The translations under genes were made by a program, and so were the position numbers. Under the pieces are notes generated by a model. That model saw only the letters and a list, made by a program, of their open reading frames with translations, ran no database searches and was not told the DNA's origin. DNA of 15,372 bases from Chloroflexota bacterium (GTDB lineage: Bacteria > Chloroflexota > Dehalococcoidia > UBA1127 > JACQUN01). The stretch is taken from NCBI GenBank assembly GCA_016210285.1, contig JACQUN010000126.1, positions 1 through 15,372 on the forward strand. The letters run 5' to 3'. This document shows positions 7,542 through 14,672 of the stretch, piece after piece (within the stretch, counting starts at the first letter, position 1; every line of letters starts with the position of its first letter).

Positions 7542-7564
7542 ACGAAGGGGTATTGCCCCTTCGT
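7542..7564. repeat. Perfect 9-bp hairpin downstream of CoA-transferase subunit B
   Basis: ACGAAGGGG (7542-7550) and CCCCTTCGT (7556-7564) flank a 5-base loop, about 20 bases past the subunit B stop. It may stabilise or end the upstream transcript. It lacks a T-tract on the minus strand, so a classical intrinsic terminator is not supported. Confidence 0.6.
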
Positions 7565-7583
7565 GCTTCCCCATCGGCTTGGG

Positions 7584-8249
7584 CTAGAGCCGGACCTCTC
7601 GGAGGTCCGCTGCAATGATGAGCCGAGGCTCGGTCAGCGTCTGGATCTCCTCCACGCTCCAGCCGGGCGCGTGCTCCCGCAACACAAGCCCCTTCCCCTG
7701 GACAACCTCAATGACCGCGATGTCCGTGACGATGAGGCTGACGCACCGCCTGCCGGTCAAGGGGAAGGTGCACTCGCGGACAATCTTGGGCTTGCCTGCC
7801 TTATCAGCATGCTCCATGGCGACGATGACCCGTCGCGCCCCGGCGGCCAGGTCCATAGCGCCACCCACGTTGCCGATGCCCCGCTCCGGGAGCATCCAGT
7901 TGGCCAGGTCGCCCTGCTCCGAGACCTGAAACGCCCCCAGGACCGCCACGTCGATGTGGCCGCCCCGCATCATAGCGAAGGCGTCAGCGGAGTGGAAGAA
8001 GGACATGCCTGGGACAGGCTTGAGGAACTGCCCGCCCGCATTGATAAGGTCAATGTCCTCCTCGCCGATGTCCGCCAGGGGGCCATAGCCCAGGACGCCG
8101 CTCTCACTATGGTAGAGGATGGAGCGCCCTTCAGGGACATACTGGGAGACCAGGGTCGGGATGCCGATGCCCAGGTTCACCACGGCCCCGTCGGGGAGCT
8201 CCCTGGCCACCCGCATGGCGATGGTGTCACGGTCAAGACGGGGCTTCAT
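7584..8249 (-). CDS. 3-oxoacid CoA-transferase, subunit B
   Basis: This 221-aa subunit is from the heteromeric family I CoA-transferases (ScoB/AtoA/PcaJ type), which move CoA from a donor such as succinyl-CoA to a 3-oxo acid. The opening LPDGAVVNLGIGIPTLVSQYVPEG motif region (18-41) is typical of the B subunit. The active-site glutamate is expected at E49 in HSESGVLG, which carries the acyl-CoA intermediate in this family. Length is normal. ATG 8249 has a strong GAGGTG site five bases upstream. Its partner, subunit A, is encoded in the same direction at 9760-10530, but an MFS transporter gene lies between them. Substrate (acetoacetate, 3-oxoadipate or other) cannot be told from sequence. Confidence 0.92.
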   Translation of the reverse strand: MKPRLDRDTIAMRVARELPDGAVVNLGIGIPTLVSQYVPEGRSILYHSESGVLGYGPLADIGEEDIDLINAGGQFLKPVPGMSFFHSADAFAMMRGGHIDVAVLGAFQVSEQGDLANWMLPERGIGNVGGAMDLAAGARRVIVAMEHADKAGKPKIVRECTFPLTGRRCVSLIVTDIAVIEVVQGKGLVLREHAPGWSVEEIQTLTEPRLIIAADLREVRL

Positions 8250-8314
8250 GCTGTCACCTCATCCACAGGGCAGCAGGTTGTCCGCATCACCTGTCCCACA
8301 GCCCCATGCGCCCT

Positions 8315-9709
8315 TCACTCGCTCCCAGACTGGCTCACCTGGCTCAGACGGAGGTTGCGCACCCTCGGCACGAAGACGGCGATGATGCCTCCTGTTACCA
8401 GGGTAGCCACCGAAGCAATGGCTACAACCATGGGCGCACCCACCAGGTCTGCCGCAGCGCCAAACACCAGCGTCCCCAGCGGCATCAGGCTCATGGTCAG
8501 CATGAACAGGCTGATGACCCTTCCCCGAACATGGTCGGGCACGGAGAGCTGGAGGATGGTCTGGTTGGTGACCATGTAGACCATCTCGCAGAAGCCCGCT
8601 ACTACGAGCAGCGGCAGGGCGACTGCCAAAGAGCGGGCGAAGGCGAAGGCGAGGAGGGATATCCCACCCCCCAGCAGCATGCCGAGCTGCAGCAGGCCCC
8701 GCTGCTCAAACCGGCCAAGGGACGCCATGAAAAGCGCCCCAATGAGACCTCCCAGCCCTGATGCGGATAGCAGCAGCCCCAGGCCCTGTGGCCCGCTGTG
8801 GAATACATCCTTCGCAAAAATGGGCATAAGGCCCATGAAAGAGGGGACGAGCAGCAAGGGCGGGACAACTGCCATCATCAGGAGCACCTGAGCGGTACGG
8901 TCTCCCGCTACGTAGCGAAACCCCTCTGCCATTTTTCGTATCATGGACTGTGCGTCCGGCGCAGCTTTTCTTGCCGGCACCGCGATCATCGCAATGCTGA
9001 TGGCCATCCCAAGGTAGGCGGCGCTCTGGACGAAGAAGTTGCCCTCGGGCCCCAACCACGCGATGAGAAAGCCTGCGGCCCCGGGGCCCAGCACCCGGGT
9101 GACGTTGAAAGAGGCGCTGCCAAGGGCCGCGGCGTTGGGAAAGACGTGCCGCGGCACCAGGTCAAAAACGAGGGTCTGCTGCATCGGCATGGAGAAGGTC
9201 TGGATAACGCCACCGATGAAGGTGAAGGCGAACAGGTGCCAAACATGGACCTGGTTCAAAAGGAGACCTACCCCCAGTCCCAGGGCGGTGGCGGTCAGCG
9301 CGAGTTGGGTTGCCACCATGGTGCGCCGGCGGTCCATCCGGTCCGCCGCCACCCCCGCCAGCGGGGACAGGAGAAGCATGGGGATGGCCCGGACGCCGTT
9401 CATGCCGCCCAGGAGTGTGCCCGAGCCGGTGAGGTCGTAGACCAGCCACCCCAGGGTGGCCATCTGAATCCACATGGCCGCACTGCCAAAGAGGTTGCTC
9501 ACCCAGAGGAGACGGAAGTCCCTCAGCCCCAGGGCATGGAAGATGCCCACTTGAGCAGTAGCCCGAGAGGAGTGCTTCAAGCCCTGGTCATCCACATCAG
9601 CTTCGCTGTGGCGAAGCTTGGCGGTCGCTTTGGCGAACCGCTGTCCGCGTCCGAAAAAATCCGTCATTGGCATGGATTCTGCACCAACACCTTCCTGATG
9701 CCTGGACAC
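8315..9709 (-). CDS. MFS transporter, EntS/MFS_3-like exporter
   Basis: This integral inner-membrane protein of about 464 aa looks like a 12-helix major facilitator secondary transporter, probably proton-driven. The first helix segment, starting RDFRLLWVSNLFGS (63-76), and the loop 2-3 motif A, AGVAADRMDRRRT (118-130), are typical of the MFS_3 (EntS-like) group, which mostly exports small molecules. The GTG at 9709 is chosen because GGTGAGGG lies four bases before it. ATGs at 9673 and 9667 are alternatives, and the first 50 residues are poorly conserved-looking and hydrophilic. The DNA of that leader (9600-9635) contains two small inverted repeats, so the true start could be further in. The gene is flanked by the two subunits of one CoA-transferase, 50 and 65 bases away. 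It could carry the substrate or a product of that pathway; this is inference. Confidence 0.88.
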   Translation of the reverse strand: MSRHQEGVGAESMPMTDFFGRGQRFAKATAKLRHSEADVDDQGLKHSSRATAQVGIFHALGLRDFRLLWVSNLFGSAAMWIQMATLGWLVYDLTGSGTLLGGMNGVRAIPMLLLSPLAGVAADRMDRRRTMVATQLALTATALGLGVGLLLNQVHVWHLFAFTFIGGVIQTFSMPMQQTLVFDLVPRHVFPNAAALGSASFNVTRVLGPGAAGFLIAWLGPEGNFFVQSAAYLGMAISIAMIAVPARKAAPDAQSMIRKMAEGFRYVAGDRTAQVLLMMAVVPPLLLVPSFMGLMPIFAKDVFHSGPQGLGLLLSASGLGGLIGALFMASLGRFEQRGLLQLGMLLGGGISLLAFAFARSLAVALPLLVVAGFCEMVYMVTNQTILQLSVPDHVRGRVISLFMLTMSLMPLGTLVFGAAADLVGAPMVVAIASVATLVTGGIIAVFVPRVRNLRLSQVSQSGSE

Positions 9710-9759
9710 AAAGCCCTCACCTTCGTCCTCTCGGACGTGTTGTGGTGGGGCATCTCTGG

Positions 9760-10530
9760 TCAGCTATTCCTGGGGTGCACGCTATAGTATCCCTCCACCA
9801 TTATCGGCGTCTCGTCCCTGGGGCGCACCACGATGCGCTTGACGTAGAGGGCAGGGGTATCCACGGCCTCCGGGTCCAGCTCCCCGGGCTCCACCACCTC
9901 ATCCACCTCGGCGATGGTGACCCTCGCCGCGGTCGCCATGGGCGCATTGAAGTTCTTCGAGGTGCCCCGGTACACCAGGTTCCCCAGGCGGTCCGCCTTC
10001 CACGCCCGCACAAAAGCGTAGTCCCCCTTCAGGGCGTGCTCCAGCAGGTACTCCCGCCCGTTGAAGGCCCGCTTCTCCTTCCCTTGCGCCACGAGGGTGC
10101 CGGCCCCGGTGGGGGTGTAGAAGGCGGCGATGCCAGCCCCCCCAGCGCGGATGCGTTCCACCAGAGTCCCCTGGGGCACCACCTCCAGCTCCACCTCACC
10201 ACGGCGGAAGGCCCGCTCAAAGGCGGTGACCCGCGAGGGGCTGCCTGCGACCGGGAAAGAGGCGATGACCCTCCGCACCTGGCGGTTCTCAATAAGGATG
10301 GAGTGGTCAATGTAGCTCTTGCCCTGGGGTGTGCCAAAGCCGGCGGCCATGGTGATACCCGCCGAGTTAGAGACGATGGTCAACTCCTTTGCGCCGTGCT
10401 CCCTCAGGGCCAGGAGCAGGAAGTGGGCCATTCCTCCCGGGCCGCCAAAGCCATCCAGCAGAATCACAGCGCCGTGGGGGATGTCGGCCACAGCGTCGCG
10501 GGCGGAAGCACAAAGCTTGTCGATAGGCAT
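9760..10530 (-). CDS. 3-oxoacid CoA-transferase, subunit A
   Basis: This 256-aa subunit is from family I CoA-transferases (ScoA/AtoD/PcaI type), partner of the B subunit at 7584-8249. It shows the A-subunit opening, ILLDGFGGPGGMAHFLLLAL (23-42), followed by LTIVSNSAG (50-58). The conserved middle (GTLVERIRAGGAGIAAFYTP) and the late segment GNLVYRGTSKNFN are also present. The ATG at 10530 is preferred to the frame's upstream start at 10557, because GGAGG lies eight bases before it and a TATAAT box overlaps the longer version. It is the first gene of the minus-strand cluster that runs to 6084. Having the two subunits separated by an MFS gene is not the usual arrangement; normally A and B are adjacent. 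Confidence 0.92.
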   Translation of the reverse strand: MPIDKLCASARDAVADIPHGAVILLDGFGGPGGMAHFLLLALREHGAKELTIVSNSAGITMAAGFGTPQGKSYIDHSILIENRQVRRVIASFPVAGSPSRVTAFERAFRRGEVELEVVPQGTLVERIRAGGAGIAAFYTPTGAGTLVAQGKEKRAFNGREYLLEHALKGDYAFVRAWKADRLGNLVYRGTSKNFNAPMATAARVTIAEVDEVVEPGELDPEAVDTPALYVKRIVVRPRDETPIMVEGYYSVHPRNS

Positions 10531-10556
10531 ACCACCCCCTCCGGGCAACCCTCCCA

Positions 10557-10575
10557 ATTATAGCGAGAAATTCTC
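10557..10575 (-). promoter_or_regulatory. -10 box and small palindrome before the CoA-transferase cluster
   Basis: A perfect TATAAT on the minus strand (10557-10562) lies about 27 bases before the subunit A ATG. Just upstream is GAGAA-A-TTCTC (10565-10575), an 11-base palindrome that could be an operator. No good -35 box is visible at 16-18 bases, so an activator or chance occurrence is possible. Confidence 0.35.
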
Positions 10576-10831
10576 CCAGCGGTAGGGCTGAACAAAGGGT
10601 GGAGACAACGGAAGGCGGGCACCAGAAAGGGCACTGTCATAGAGAAGCAGCGTGAGGACAGTCAGAACCTTTGAGGCGATTTCCGAGGAAAGGCTCGAAC
10701 CAGTCCCTACCCTTTGGCCCTACGATCCAGAGATCCCCGTTCCTGAAGCTGCACCAAAACCTCGCTGTCGGACACCCCCCTGCCAGGGCCCTGGCACAAA
10801 CAGTCTTCAGGTGGGCGATTCTTGCCCTGAA

Positions 10832-10867
10832 CCCTTCGGCAGAGCCTGCCCTGAGCTTGACGAAGGG
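10832..10867. repeat. Imperfect hairpin repeat (GAGCTTGACGAAGGG)
   Basis: CCCTTCG (10832-10838) and CGAAGGG (10861-10867) close an interrupted stem that also pairs 10840-10841 with 10858-10859 and 10843-10845 with 10855-10857. The core GAGCTTGACGAA differs by one base from the core in the 3-35 repeat. This is part of the repeat-rich gap 10563-10990. Confidence 0.6.
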
Positions 10868-10914
10868 CTCACGGTAAACTCCGCGAAGGGTCTATAACCA
10901 GGCGAGATTCTTCG

Positions 10915-10941
10915 CCTCGCTCAGAACGAATACGAGCGAGG
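10915..10941. repeat. Perfect 8-bp hairpin downstream of lipA
   Basis: CCTCGCTC (10915-10922) and GAGCGAGG (10934-10941) flank an 11-base loop, 50 bases beyond the lipA stop. It could be a transcript 3' end structure or part of the dispersed-repeat mosaic. Confidence 0.5.
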
Positions 10942-10990
10942 GGCCTGAATGACTTTGTGGGCCAAGCCTCTGCGAAGGGGGGCCAGGAGG

Positions 10991-11902
10991 TTAGCCCTGG
11001 GGACCCGGGTGCACCACCCTGGCAGCGTGCGCCTGAAGGTCAGCGTGGTAGGAGCTGCGCACCAGGGGGCCCGCCGCCACATGGCGGAAGCCCAGGCGCA
11101 GTCCCTCCTGGCGGAGGGCAGCGAACTCGTCCGGGTGGTACTGCTTTACCACCGGATGATGAGCAGGGGAGGGTCTCAGGTATTGCCCGACGGTCAGCAG
11201 GTCGCAGCCTGCCTGCCGCAGGTCTGCCATCGTCTCCAGGATCTCGCCCCAGGTCTCCCCCAGCCCCACCATCATCCCTGACTTCGTCACCGCACCTGGG
11301 ACCAGCTCCTTGGCTTCCTGGAGCAGCCCCAGGGAGCGGTCGTAGCTCCCCTTGGGGCGCACCCGACGGAAGACACCGCGAACCGTCTCGATGTTGTGGT
11401 TCAGGACCTCGGGGGTTGCTTCCATTACCACTCGGATGGCTTCTCGGTTGCCACTGAAGTCGGGGATGAGGACCTCAACCTTGCACCCTGGCACGTACTG
11501 GCGCACTCTGCGGATACACCCAGCGAAGACAGCGGCGCCGCCATCAGGGAGGTCGTCCCGGTTCACCGAGGTGATGACGCAGTACCGCAGCCCCAGGCGC
11601 TCTACCGTGCGAGCCAGACGCTCGGGCTCCTCCAGGTCAAGGCCCTGTGGGCGGCCCGTCTTGACGGCGCAGTAGTGGCAGCGGCGGGTGCAGATGTCGC
11701 CCAGGATCATGAAGGTGGCAGTGCGCCGCTCCCAGCACTCGCCGATGTTGGGGCAATGGGCCTCCTCGCAGACGGTGTGCAGCGCGCTCTCCCGCAGCAG
11801 GGAGCGGAGCTCCAGGAAGTTGGCGCCGCCGGGCATCCGGACCTTGAGCCACTCGGGCAGCCGCCGCTGCACCGGCTGAGGGGGATGAACCGTGCTGGCC
11901 AT
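10991..11902 (-). CDS. lipA: Lipoyl synthase
   Basis: This 303-aa radical SAM enzyme inserts two sulfurs into the octanoyl group on lipoyl-carrier proteins (E2 subunits, GcvH), in the cytoplasm. The auxiliary cluster motif C45-x4-C50-x5-C56 (CEEAHCPNIGEC) and the radical SAM motif C71-x3-C75-x2-C78 (CTRRCHYC) are both complete. The C-terminal RSSY (282-285), which supplies the serine ligand of the auxiliary cluster, is present. Length is slightly below the E. coli protein (321 aa). ATG 11902 follows AGGAG by six bases. No lipB or lplA is adjacent. It follows the family III CoA-transferase by 59 bases on the same strand and may be read from the same transcript, though it is a housekeeping function unrelated to those genes. 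Confidence 0.97.
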   Translation of the reverse strand: MASTVHPPQPVQRRLPEWLKVRMPGGANFLELRSLLRESALHTVCEEAHCPNIGECWERRTATFMILGDICTRRCHYCAVKTGRPQGLDLEEPERLARTVERLGLRYCVITSVNRDDLPDGGAAVFAGCIRRVRQYVPGCKVEVLIPDFSGNREAIRVVMEATPEVLNHNIETVRGVFRRVRPKGSYDRSLGLLQEAKELVPGAVTKSGMMVGLGETWGEILETMADLRQAGCDLLTVGQYLRPSPAHHPVVKQYHPDEFAALRQEGLRLGFRHVAAGPLVRSSYHADLQAHAARVVHPGPQG

Positions 11903-11961
11903 CGCCTGCTCCTAGTCCTCGCTAAGACTCTCATGATAGCACATTGGCCTGGGCCTGGAGT

Positions 11962-13236
11962 CTACCCGCTCTCGCCCTCTCCTAGCGGCCGCTGGCTGAC
12001 GATTCCCTCCTGCTCCAGCGCCCGCTGCTGGGCCCCGTCCAAGCCCAGGAGGTCACCCAGGATCAGGGCGTTGTGCTCCCCGAAGCAGGGGGCAGGCCAG
12101 CGCACGGCGCCAGGGGTCCTGGAGAGCTTCCACGGGAGGCCAGGGTACAGGTGCGTCCCTGCCTCTGGGTGGGTGATCTCCACAAAGGTCTCCCTGGCCC
12201 GGTGCTGCGGGTCCTCCAGCAGGTCTCTGGCATCCATCACCGGCATGGCCGGCACACCCGCTCGCTGAAGCCTCTCAGCCACCTGGGAGGCCGTCTGCCC
12301 GCGCGTCCATGCTGCGATAATGCCCTCCAGCTCCTCCTGGTGCTCCAGACGCGAAAGCGAGTCGGCAAAGCGGGGATCCTGGGCCAGCTCAGGGTTCCCC
12401 ATGGAGGCGCAGAGCGCGCGGAACTCCGCGTCGGACCCCACAGCGATGCTGACCCACCGGTCATCGCCTCGGCAGGGGAAGACGCCGTGAGGGGCCATGC
12501 AGGGGTGGCGGTTGCCCCTGGGACCCGGGTTCCGCCCCGTGACCTGGAGGCTCAGGATATGCTCCCCGATGAGGGCCACCGCAGACTCGTAGTGGGAGAT
12601 GTCTATAAACATGCCCTTGCCCGTGCGCCGCCGGTACAGGAGCGCGGCCAGCAGCGCCCCAGCGGCGTGGGAGCCGGTGATGGGGTCGCCGTGGTTGATA
12701 CCCGACTTCATGGGCCCCTGGCCGGGGTAGCCGGTCATGGAGGCCATCCCCGCCAGGTGCTCCTGCCCGATGCCGTACTGGATGTAGTCCCGCCAGGGCC
12801 CGGAGTTGCCGAAGGCGGGCATGGAGCAGTAGATGATGTCCGGTCGCAGGGAGCGCAGCACCGGGTAGCCGTAGCCGAGCCGCTCCATAGCCCCGTAGCG
12901 GAAATTCTCGATGAGCACGTCGCTGACCGCCACCAGGCGCTCGAACACCTCCCGCCCGCGGGGGTGGGCCAGGTCCAGGACCAGGCTGTACTGGCTCATG
13001 TGGAGGGCGTTGAACCACCCGGCCCGGTTCCAGGGGTGCTCGCCCGGGTCGCCGCCGGGGTAGTTGGCGACGCCCTGGCCAGGGTTCAGAACGCCACGAA
13101 AGGGGTCGTAGAAGCGGGGCGACTCCACCTTGATGACCTCGGCCCCCATGTCAGCCAGGAGCTTGGTGGCGTACGGCCCCGCCCAGATGCGGGACAGGTC
13201 CAGGATGCGAATACCCTGAAGAGGCAATGTGGTCAA
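11962..13236 (-). CDS. Family III CoA-transferase (CaiB/BaiF)
   Basis: This 424-aa enzyme transfers CoA between carboxylic acids through an aspartyl-CoA intermediate. It opens with the family signature GIRILDLSRIWAGPYATKLLADMGAEVIKVE (8-38 region). It has SDVLIENFRYGAMERLG (105-121) and the active-site aspartate D184 in INHGDPITGSHAA, followed by the typical AALLYRRRTGKG segment. The start is TTG at 13236, supported by GAGGAG eight bases upstream and by homology from residue 5. It lies 23 bases after the amidohydrolase stop, so the two are likely co-transcribed. The family includes carnitine, formyl/oxalyl and benzylsuccinate CoA-transferases; the substrate here is not determined by sequence. 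Confidence 0.93.
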   Translation of the reverse strand: MTTLPLQGIRILDLSRIWAGPYATKLLADMGAEVIKVESPRFYDPFRGVLNPGQGVANYPGGDPGEHPWNRAGWFNALHMSQYSLVLDLAHPRGREVFERLVAVSDVLIENFRYGAMERLGYGYPVLRSLRPDIIYCSMPAFGNSGPWRDYIQYGIGQEHLAGMASMTGYPGQGPMKSGINHGDPITGSHAAGALLAALLYRRRTGKGMFIDISHYESAVALIGEHILSLQVTGRNPGPRGNRHPCMAPHGVFPCRGDDRWVSIAVGSDAEFRALCASMGNPELAQDPRFADSLSRLEHQEELEGIIAAWTRGQTASQVAERLQRAGVPAMPVMDARDLLEDPQHRARETFVEITHPEAGTHLYPGLPWKLSRTPGAVRWPAPCFGEHNALILGDLLGLDGAQQRALEQEGIVSQRPLGEGESG

Positions 13237-13259
13237 AAATCCGGCTCCTCGGTTGCGCC

Positions 13260-14657
13260 TTAGAGCATGGGCCAGATGGTGGCAGTCACTGCCTCCAGGC
13301 CAGCGCGTTTCACCAGGGAGACAGCCCGCTCTTTAGCCTCGCGGTACAGGTCTTCCTCGTTCAGGGTGAGGACCTTCCCGCCGCGCATGAGAATCCTGCC
13401 ATCCACGATAACGGTGTCGGCACAGCCGCCGTGGGCGGAATAGACCAGGTTGGCAATGGGGTTGTGGACCGGCTGCCACTCTGGCCGCATGATGTCCAGG
13501 ATCGTGATGTCAGCCCTCTTCCCCGCCTCCAACGAGCCTATCTCGGCGTCCCACAGCGTCGCCCGTGCCCCGTTGATGGTGATCATCTCCACCGCCGTCT
13601 CAGGCCGAATCACCTTCGGGTCAAGGCGTGCCTCATGGTAGCCGCCCACCAGGAGGAAGGTCTGGCGGATCACGTCCAGGAAGTTGCCGGACATCGCAGC
13701 GTCTGAGCCAAGGGAGACGGTCACTCCCAGCGCCAGCATCTCGGGGGCCTTCCCGTAGTTGATGTTCCCCATGGCCTGATGGAAGGTGGCGCCAGGCGCA
13801 AGGGAGACCTTCACGTCCCGCTGCTTCACCAGCAGGAGCTCACGGGTATCCAGCCAACCCATGTGCAACAGCAGGAGGTTCGGCCCCAGAACACCCAGCG
13901 CCTCCAGCCGGGCCACATCCCCCATGCCGTGCCGGAGGTGCGATGCCACCGTCTCATCTCGGTTCTCGCAGGCGTGTCCGATAATGCCTACATGGTGCTT
14001 TGCAGCCAGGGCACCCAGCTTCCTCAGCAGGTCGTCGGAGCAGGCCACCGGAACGCGCATGGAGAGCCACGCCTTGAGCCGCCCGTCCAGGGTGTTATTG
14101 AACTTGACCACCGTCTCCGCAGCACGGGCCAGGGCCTCGTCGGTGGTCTCGTAGAACCTGCTGGGGAGCTGCCCCATGGCCGTCTGGCCCAGGTCAAAGG
14201 CTGTCCTCGCAATGATGCCACGCAGCCCGCTCTCCCTCACTGCCTGGGCGGTCTCCCCCGGGAAGTAGTTGCCGGGGTCGGCGAAGCAGGTGGTGCCGGC
14301 GCGGATGAGCTCAAGCTGGCAGAGGCGGGCCGCGCAGAGGGCATCGCCGGCGTCCATGTTCGCCTCCACGACCCAAAGACGGCGGAACAGGCGCTCAGGC
14401 CCTGAGTACGCCTCATCGCCCAGGCCACGGCCAAGCTGCTGGGCGTTGTGGATGTGGGTGTCAACCAGCCCTGGGAGCACCAGCTTGCCGCGGGCATCTA
14501 TGACCTCTGCTGCTCCGAAGCGGGGAGCGACGGCCTCGGTCTTGCCGACGGCGACGATGCGCCCGTCCACCACGGCGACGGCGCCGTCGCGGATGATGCG
14601 CCGTTCCTGGTCTACTGTGACGAGGTAGTCAGCGTTTCGAATCAAGAGTGTGGGCAC
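13260..14657 (-). CDS. TrzA/SsnA-type amidohydrolase (metal-dependent hydrolase or deaminase)
   Basis: This 465-aa cytoplasmic TIM-barrel hydrolase is from the amidohydrolase superfamily, subgroup of S-adenosylhomocysteine/methylthioadenosine deaminase, guanine deaminase-like SsnA and chlorotriazine hydrolases. The predicted single-metal site is complete: H68 and H70 (LVDTHIH), H228 (IGHACE), H265 (LLLLHMGW) and D319 (SLGSDA). E231, three residues after H228, is the usual proton shuttle. The small beta-sandwich is formed by both termini (LLIRNADYLVTVD; ADTVIVDGRILMRGG). The start is GTG at 14657, with AAGGGGG ten bases upstream. It begins 15 bases after the AhpD-like selenoprotein stop and ends 23 bases before the family III CoA-transferase. 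Deamination or ring/C-N hydrolysis of an unknown substrate is expected; gene names such as mtaD or ssnA are not justified. Confidence 0.9.
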   Translation of the reverse strand: MPTLLIRNADYLVTVDQERRIIRDGAVAVVDGRIVAVGKTEAVAPRFGAAEVIDARGKLVLPGLVDTHIHNAQQLGRGLGDEAYSGPERLFRRLWVVEANMDAGDALCAARLCQLELIRAGTTCFADPGNYFPGETAQAVRESGLRGIIARTAFDLGQTAMGQLPSRFYETTDEALARAAETVVKFNNTLDGRLKAWLSMRVPVACSDDLLRKLGALAAKHHVGIIGHACENRDETVASHLRHGMGDVARLEALGVLGPNLLLLHMGWLDTRELLLVKQRDVKVSLAPGATFHQAMGNINYGKAPEMLALGVTVSLGSDAAMSGNFLDVIRQTFLLVGGYHEARLDPKVIRPETAVEMITINGARATLWDAEIGSLEAGKRADITILDIMRPEWQPVHNPIANLVYSAHGGCADTVIVDGRILMRGGKVLTLNEEDLYREAKERAVSLVKRAGLEAVTATIWPML

Positions 14658-14672
14658 AGTCCGGTTGCCCCC

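Larger units (their letters stand above)
10563..10990. other. Intergenic repeat-rich region, no credible gene
   Basis: This 428-base gap lies between lipA and the CoA-transferase cluster. Short open frames here have no ribosome binding site or family resemblance. The left third contains the putative promoter upstream region of the CoA-transferase cluster. The right half (about 10820-10945) is a mosaic of short inverted repeats: the GAGCTTGACGAA hairpin, a 17-base sequence (10876-10892) that is the exact reverse complement of 5167-5183, and the hairpin at 10915-10941. No tRNA or known riboswitch was recognised. Confidence 0.6.

Noticed and set aside
6942..8579. Long plus-strand open frame of 545 codons
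   Set aside because: It runs antisense to the 187-aa gene, CoA-transferase subunit B and part of the MFS gene, all with clear ribosome binding sites or families. Its composition shows no domain and is a GC-rich shadow.
8798..9787. Plus-strand open frame of 329 codons
   Set aside because: Antisense to the MFS transporter, with no recognisable domain; a GC-rich shadow frame.
10680..10730. tRNA-like T-arm (GGTTCGAGCC on the minus strand)
   Set aside because: The flanking bases do not pair to form the T stem, and no acceptor or anticodon arms are found.
10652..10897. Possible small gene of 81 codons in the lipA/CoA-transferase gap
   Set aside because: No ribosome binding site, no family resemblance, and it runs across the dispersed hairpin repeat.
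11933..11938. TATCAT as a -10 box for a separate lipA promoter
   Set aside because: No acceptable -35 sequence at 16-18 bases; the evidence is too weak to list.
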